Shown: piece after piece, positions 59,682 through 64,000 of the stretch
How positions within the stretch are numbered: position 1 is the stretch's first letter
Layout of the letters: every line of letters begins with the position of its first letter
Origin: Phycisphaerae bacterium RAS2
Lineage (GTDB): Bacteria; Planctomycetota; Phycisphaerae; UBA1845; UTPLA1
Assembly: GCA_007753915.1 (NCBI GenBank)
Contig: CP036352.1
Span: 3,411,306 to 3,475,305, forward strand
DNA length: 64,000 nucleotides
Reading direction: 5' to 3'
Translations under genes and position numbers: made by a program
The notes under the pieces: model-generated
The model's database searches: none
What the model was told of the DNA's origin: nothing
Seen by the model: only the letters and a program-made list of their open reading frames with translations

Positions 59682-60410
59682 ATGAAGACTGCGCGGTTGA
59701 AGAAGTATCGGACTCGAGAAAAATCTGCGTCCCCTTTTCTTGTCCTTTACTCCGGGCTTGGCTTGTTGTCTTATCTGGTTACGATTTATGTCATTATGTG
59801 GATGAATAGAAAGCCGCTTGGTTGGTCTGACATTGACGAGTTGGGATTCGTCGCATTGGTATGGCTTGTTTCAGTCTTTTTTCCACCGTTCTTTCTCGCG
59901 ATGTGGTCGGTGGAGCGGCTAACGTTCACCGACTGTGCTAACGCCCTAGCAATCGCTTCCACAAGTCACATTTTATTTCTGCTGAGTTATTTTTGGCCCC
60001 CTTTAGCTTTATGCCATGTGATCTTCTTTCTTGTTCTTGCTTGTACTATGATTTGGCGACTATCGCGCCGCCCAATCGCATCCATTTTTTTTGGCGAGCT
60101 TCTTGGTACGATGAGTTTCGCGATCTCAATTGTGCCGCTCCTTGACGCGATGCCTGCTAATCATTCCATGGCACAACCGACTAAGGTCACTTTTTTAATT
60201 GTGCTTATTATCGTGGTGTTAACCTCAAGTCTGTTATCTCGACTACTTCAGCGTATGTTTACCCAATCGGTCGCAGAGCCAGGACACCCCATGTGCACTG
60301 ATTGCGGTTATGTTCTATTCGGGACGACCGGTGAGCGATGCCCAGAATGCGGCGCGGCTATCGCGAGTATATTGTCGAGTGACGACGCGAAAGCTGAAGT
60401 CCAAAGGTAG
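59682..60410 (+). CDS. Polytopic membrane protein with C-terminal zinc ribbon
   Basis: 242 residues. About five to six transmembrane segments lie between residues 20 and 190. The C-terminus has MCTDCGYVLFGTTGERCPEC, the CxxCGYxLxG...CPECG zinc ribbon frequent in planctomycete membrane proteins. Function unknown. AT-richer than the surroundings. Confidence 0.7.
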   Translation: MKTARLKKYRTREKSASPFLVLYSGLGLLSYLVTIYVIMWMNRKPLGWSDIDELGFVALVWLVSVFFPPFFLAMWSVERLTFTDCANALAIASTSHILFLLSYFWPPLALCHVIFFLVLACTMIWRLSRRPIASIFFGELLGTMSFAISIVPLLDAMPANHSMAQPTKVTFLIVLIIVVLTSSLLSRLLQRMFTQSVAEPGHPMCTDCGYVLFGTTGERCPECGAAIASILSSDDAKAEVQR

Positions 60411-60537
60411 GCAACGATGCGTTGAAGCAGGACTGCCTATATGCAAATCCAGCTACGACTGCCTGTGCGACACCGCCTCTTGCTTCGCCAAGGATGGGCT
60501 ACCCAGATTGGCTTCGGTGGATAAAGGAGTGGTTCAA

Positions 60538-60909
60538 ATGACGATGCAGCGACGCCCAGTTGCGATGCTTCTAGCAGTATTCTCGGCCCTAGCTATAGCG
60601 GCGACCGCGATCAGACTGACTAACGCTCGAACTCGTCAGAATGACTCGGCCATTGCCAGGAATGCCATTGACGATCTGGATCGAATTCGAATTGGACTTC
60701 AGTCCGGCCGTGTTGAGTCACTACTTGAATTGGCCTCCGAACTTCGCGCGAACTTTAGATTTCCGGGTAATCTTAGGCGCCTAGCACGGGAGTTTGTGCC
60801 GGAGTTGGAGAATGTACCGGATTCAAAGCTAAGTGAGTGGATAGAGAATCATTCGAGCAAACTGGATTTTCAGCATGAGTCCCAAGAGTTTAGACTTAAG
60901 GAAAAATAA
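60538..60909 (+). CDS. Small secreted or membrane-anchored protein
   Basis: 123 residues; AAAGGAG at 60523-60529 is 8 nt before ATG 60538. An N-terminal hydrophobic segment (VAMLLAVFSALAIAATAI) is followed by a charged helical domain (LDRIRIGLQSGRVESLLEL). Unrecognised. The 257-bp gap that follows (60910-61166) shows no gene. Confidence 0.6.
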   Translation: MTMQRRPVAMLLAVFSALAIAATAIRLTNARTRQNDSAIARNAIDDLDRIRIGLQSGRVESLLELASELRANFRFPGNLRRLAREFVPELENVPDSKLSEWIENHSSKLDFQHESQEFRLKEK

Positions 60910-61166
60910 GGGCGCGCGGGCCCGCCAGAGCGGGTCCAGAATGTCGGAAAGCTTCCCTTGCAGCTCCGGAAGAAGATTTTGATCGGTGAGAATGCGAGCG
61001 ATTCGGACGGACGGGTCATCATCGCGACCGCACCCTTAGCTTCGCAAAGAATAGGCTACCCGGCCAACCCTACAATTCGCGCCAAATCAATCCCATGGGG
61101 TGAGCATAGATCACGACAGAATGACAAATCCGCGGCACAGCGAAGGTGGGCGGTGCCCATCTTATG

Positions 61167-62378
61167 TCATCGCCCGCGGCGACCGCCGCCAAGCGTGTCC
61201 CGGATGTTCTGCTTCTCTTCGTCGGTCAGATCGCTGTCGGACAGTTTGTCGTCAAGCTGCTGCTGCGTGTCGCCCGTGTTGCCTGTGTTCTTCGAGGGAT
61301 TGCCGCCGCGACGCTGCTGCCGAGACGGCCGCAGATCGCCCACCTGGCCATCGGAACCCGGCCGACTCGCCCGCTCCGGTTGACCCGGACTGCGCCCGCC
61401 GGCGGCCTCATCCTTGGTCTTGCTTTCGCCGCCCGATGAACTGAAACCGCTCGCGGAACCGGACCCGCTCGCAAACCCGCTGCCCGAGCCGAACAGGTCC
61501 GTGCCATCCGTCGCGCCGGCCTCATCGGTCGGCATCCCCATCCCCGGCCCGGCGAAGCTCAACGGGTTGTCCGTCAATTCCGCCAGATCCGGCAACGCCA
61601 GCTTCTCGCGCTGAACGTACAACGTCGGATCAGTCAGCTCCTCGGCCGACAGCGCCGTGCGAATCGTCATCATGCCCGTGCGCCCGTCGACGATGATCCA
61701 GCGCTGATCCGCGTCGTCGGGCAGCTCCTCGCCGGGCATGACCTGCGACACCGTGATCATGGCCCAGTCGGTCGAACCGTCCGGTTCGAAGATGATCGAC
61801 GGGCGATTGATGTCGACCTCTTCCTCTTCAACCGCCGTGCGAAGTGAAAGCGTCTCGCCCGTTTCCTGAACGTCCGCCACATCGGCCTGCGTCGCGCCGT
61901 CGGTGGCCGCATCGCTCGAATCGCTCCGCGGGTCCACGTCGTCCGAGACGGGCTTGAGAAACTCCGGCCGGCCCAGCGCCACGGAATACACCTGTACGTT
62001 GCCCAGGAGGATCGGTTCCTGGGTCCATGCGGCCGTGATCTGCTCGTAGAGACCGGGCTGAAAGACCGGGTCGCGTTCGATCTCGACGATCGGCTGCTGC
62101 TCGTTCGGAAGAAACCGCACGCGCACCCGCCGCGCCTCGCTCACGGCGCCGCTGCGCGCCATCGCCAGCAGCGATCGCACGCGGCCGGCCGACTCGGGCA
62201 GGTTCGACCCGATCATGATGTTCTCAATCGCCGGCATCGCCAGCAGCGAGAGCGCGACGATCAGCGACAACACGACAACCAGCTCAATCAGCGTGAACGC
62301 GCGGCGAATCCGCCCGCGCCGATTGCTGCTCGCCGCGCCGGAAACCTGTCCCGCGTGTTCGCAATTCACTCTTCGCAA
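61167..62378 (-). CDS. GspH-like pseudopilin with a long disordered tail
   Basis: 403 residues from TTG 62378; a GTG at 62369 is possible. Prepilin motif RRAFTLIELVVVLSLIVALS near residue 25, then a GspH-type domain (SLLAMARSGAVSEARRVRVRF). The last 120 residues are Ser/Gly/Gln-rich (GSGSGFASGSGSASGFS) and then charged, which is unusual for a pseudopilin. It is next to gspG and gspF, so a minor pseudopilin of the type II secretion system is likely. Confidence 0.75.
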   Translation of the reverse strand: MRRVNCEHAGQVSGAASSNRRGRIRRAFTLIELVVVLSLIVALSLLAMPAIENIMIGSNLPESAGRVRSLLAMARSGAVSEARRVRVRFLPNEQQPIVEIERDPVFQPGLYEQITAAWTQEPILLGNVQVYSVALGRPEFLKPVSDDVDPRSDSSDAATDGATQADVADVQETGETLSLRTAVEEEEVDINRPSIIFEPDGSTDWAMITVSQVMPGEELPDDADQRWIIVDGRTGMMTIRTALSAEELTDPTLYVQREKLALPDLAELTDNPLSFAGPGMGMPTDEAGATDGTDLFGSGSGFASGSGSASGFSSSGGESKTKDEAAGGRSPGQPERASRPGSDGQVGDLRPSRQQRRGGNPSKNTGNTGDTQQQLDDKLSDSDLTDEEKQNIRDTLGGGRRGR

Positions 62379-62392
62379 TTCGCTGTTCCAGC

Positions 62393-62842
62393 TTACTTAT
62401 CGGTTTCCCAGTTCACGATGTCGTCGTCGCTGCCGTCGTTGCCGTCGGGTCCGACGCTCCACAGGTCGACGCCGTTCTCGTTGTGCTGGCCTTCTCGGCT
62501 GTACTTGAACTCGCGATCCCACGGGTCCTTCAAGCCGCTCTTGTCGACCAGGTATGGTCCGGTCCACTTCTTGGCGATGTCGTCGTCACTGGGCTTTTCA
62601 ATCAGGTCCTTCAGGCCTTCGGGGTACTGACCCGTGTCAAACTTGTACTGCGTGATGGCTCGCATGATCGCGCCGTTGGGCAGAATCGAGCTAAGGGCAA
62701 GTTTCTTCTTGGCCTCTTCACCCGCACCCATCAAGTTGGGAATCGCAATCGCCGCCAGCAGGGCCAGCAGACCGACCACGAGCATGATCTCCAGCAGCGT
62801 AAAGCCGCGCCGACGGTTCCTTTTGATTGCCCGGTTCTTCAT
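62393..62842 (-). CDS. gspG: Type II secretion major pseudopilin
   Basis: 149 residues. RRGFTLLEIMLVVGLLALLA at the N-terminus, followed by the GspG body: LDTGQYPEGL-like FDTGQYPEGLKDLIEKP, GPYL, DPWDREFKY, and DLWSVGPDGNDGSDDDI with calcium-binding aspartates. Processed by prepilin peptidase and assembled into the pseudopilus. Confidence 0.92.
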   Translation of the reverse strand: MKNRAIKRNRRRGFTLLEIMLVVGLLALLAAIAIPNLMGAGEEAKKKLALSSILPNGAIMRAITQYKFDTGQYPEGLKDLIEKPSDDDIAKKWTGPYLVDKSGLKDPWDREFKYSREGQHNENGVDLWSVGPDGNDGSDDDIVNWETDK

Positions 62843-62911
62843 GATACTGTCTCCTTGAAAGTCTCTTGGCCCGTTGCACGGACCGGTCCATTGTAGTCTA
62901 ACGTTGCCGGA

Positions 62912-64000
62912 TCAAACCGCACCTGCACTCATGTTCAGAATCGGCAACAACAACGCGGCCGCGATCATCCCGACCACCACCGCCATGATAATCAGCATCA
63001 CCGGCTCCAGCAGCCGGACGGCGAGATCAATCTCCCGCCCGGTGCGCGCTTCGTACGAATCCGCCACCGTAATCAGCACGTTGTCGAGGTTGTTGCTCTC
63101 CTCGCCGACGGCAATGATGTCCACGATGTCCAGCGGGAAAAAGCCGCTCCGGCCCAGCGGAGCCGCCAGCGACGCTCCCTTTCGCACCGCTTCGATCGCG
63201 TCATCAATCGTCGCCATCAGCAGCCGATTGCCGGCTGAATCCCTCGCGATTTTCAACGACTGCAGGATCGGCACGCCGTTGGTCAGCAGCGTGCCCAGGA
63301 TGCGGCAGAATCGGCACACAGCCACCAGAACGAGCAATTGCCCGAGCTTGGGTATTTTCATCTGGGCGCGATCCAGGAACATGCGCCCGCGCTCGCTGCG
63401 AAAGAGCCCAACGACTGCCACTATCAGACAAGCCGCACCGAGCCCGATGTAAACACCGTATAAGCTCAAAACGTCCGACACGGAGAAGACAAATCGCGTC
63501 AACGCCGGCAATTCACCCCGCAGGAAATTGCGAATCTTCGGCACGACTGCGATCATCAGGAACACGACCACGCCCGTGCCGACCGTCATCAGGATCACCG
63601 GGTACGCCATCGACCCGATCACCTTGTTCCGCAATTCATTCTGCCGCTCGACAAAAATAGCGATGCGGCCGAGCACCTCTTCAAGAAAGCCGCCCTTCTC
63701 ACCCGCGCGAATCATCGACACGTGCAACGGGTTGAACGCATTGGGATGCTTCTCCATCGCGTCGGCCAGCGTCTGGCCGCTCGACAGGTCCTCGCGCACC
63801 TCTTTCAGAACTTCCTTCAACACCGGGTTCGATTGCAGGCGATACAGCACGTCCAGCGACCGCAGCGCCGGCACGCCCGCGCGGAGCAGGTCGGCAAACT
63901 GCGAATACACCACCGCCGTCTTGCTCGGCGAGACTTTCTTCTTACCCCCGCCCGCCGTCGTGGCCTTGCCGCCTTCGCGCACCTCGACCGGAAACAACGC
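62912..64000 (-). CDS. gspF: Type II secretion inner-membrane platform protein, partial
   Basis: 362 codons to the right edge; the frame continues beyond the window (A-LFPVEVREGG), so roughly 40 N-terminal residues are missing. Two T2SSF domains: the first with FADLLRAGVPALRSLDVL, the second with FCRILGTLLTNGVPILQSL and GEESNNLDNVL. Three transmembrane segments are visible. GspF forms the platform for the pseudopilus motor. Order gspF-gspG-gspH-like on the minus strand. Confidence 0.92.
   Translation of the reverse strand, partial: ALFPVEVREGGKATTAGGGKKKVSPSKTAVVYSQFADLLRAGVPALRSLDVLYRLQSNPVLKEVLKEVREDLSSGQTLADAMEKHPNAFNPLHVSMIRAGEKGGFLEEVLGRIAIFVERQNELRNKVIGSMAYPVILMTVGTGVVVFLMIAVVPKIRNFLRGELPALTRFVFSVSDVLSLYGVYIGLGAACLIVAVVGLFRSERGRMFLDRAQMKIPKLGQLLVLVAVCRFCRILGTLLTNGVPILQSLKIARDSAGNRLLMATIDDAIEAVRKGASLAAPLGRSGFFPLDIVDIIAVGEESNNLDNVLITVADSYEARTGREIDLAVRLLEPVMLIIMAVVVGMIAAALLLPILNMSAGAV

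Overview
The window looks like a chromosome segment of a planctomycete (Planctomycetota, Phycisphaerae-like). Supporting marks are a PEP-CTERM protein, a large secreted protein with EF-hand/dockerin-type repeats, an FTLIELLV-type prepilin ending in the YADGH motif, type II secretion genes (gspF, gspG and a GspH-like pseudopilin), Cys-rich CGY...CPECG zinc ribbons, and purD-murD next to a CoA-hydrolase/GNAT fusion. Phylum is inferred from gene content; no rRNA is present.

Layout. (1) 1-1076: 3' end of a Cys-rich HYR-like surface protein and its terminator. (2) 1077-4603: a 3.5 kb transposon with perfect 16-bp terminal inverted repeats and a 7-bp target duplication, inserted in a REP-like palindrome. 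It carries a SWIM-finger DDE transposase, an ImmA/IrrE-type HTH-protease with an overlapping partner ORF, and a small zinc ribbon. (3) 4864-42434: a genomic island of about 37.5 kb in the 3' half of a tRNA-Gly(TCC) gene, bounded by perfect 46-bp direct repeats, with a tyrosine recombinase at its right end. (4) 42461-64000: housekeeping, secretion and cell-surface genes.

Inside the island nearly every gene is on the + strand. The left block (5373-13773) is phage-like: ParB-type protein, TAGT-like glycosyltransferase, MoxR-type ATPase with a partner, clamp-loader-like ATPase, RarA-C-like protein, terminase small and large subunits and an NrdR-like zinc ribbon. No portal, capsid or tail gene is seen. 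The middle block (14037-32526) is a BREX type 1-like operon: brxA, brxB, brxC, an extra two-TM protein, pglX, an unknown gene, a duplicated pglX tail, a TrlF-family PHP-ATPase, an AlbA/GHKL protein, type B pglZ and brxL. The third block (33417-36783) is a tightly coupled three-gene operon: a phosphoribosyltransferase-like protein, a Rossmann-like protein and a cupin fused to a TrpF-like isomerase barrel with its catalytic Cys and Asp intact. I know no described system with this composition and consider it the best candidate for something new. The right block (37363-42564) is the mobility module: HTH/AlpA-like proteins, a replication-initiator-like protein with GAAACRGTGAACC repeats inside its own gene (also found as palindromes at 6813-6886), a small HTH protein and the integrase.

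Together the island resembles an integrative phage satellite or plasmid-phage hybrid that carries anti-phage defence: it integrates, probably replicates from its own iterons, has DNA-packaging genes, and protects the host with BREX and possibly with the phosphoribosyl-themed operon.
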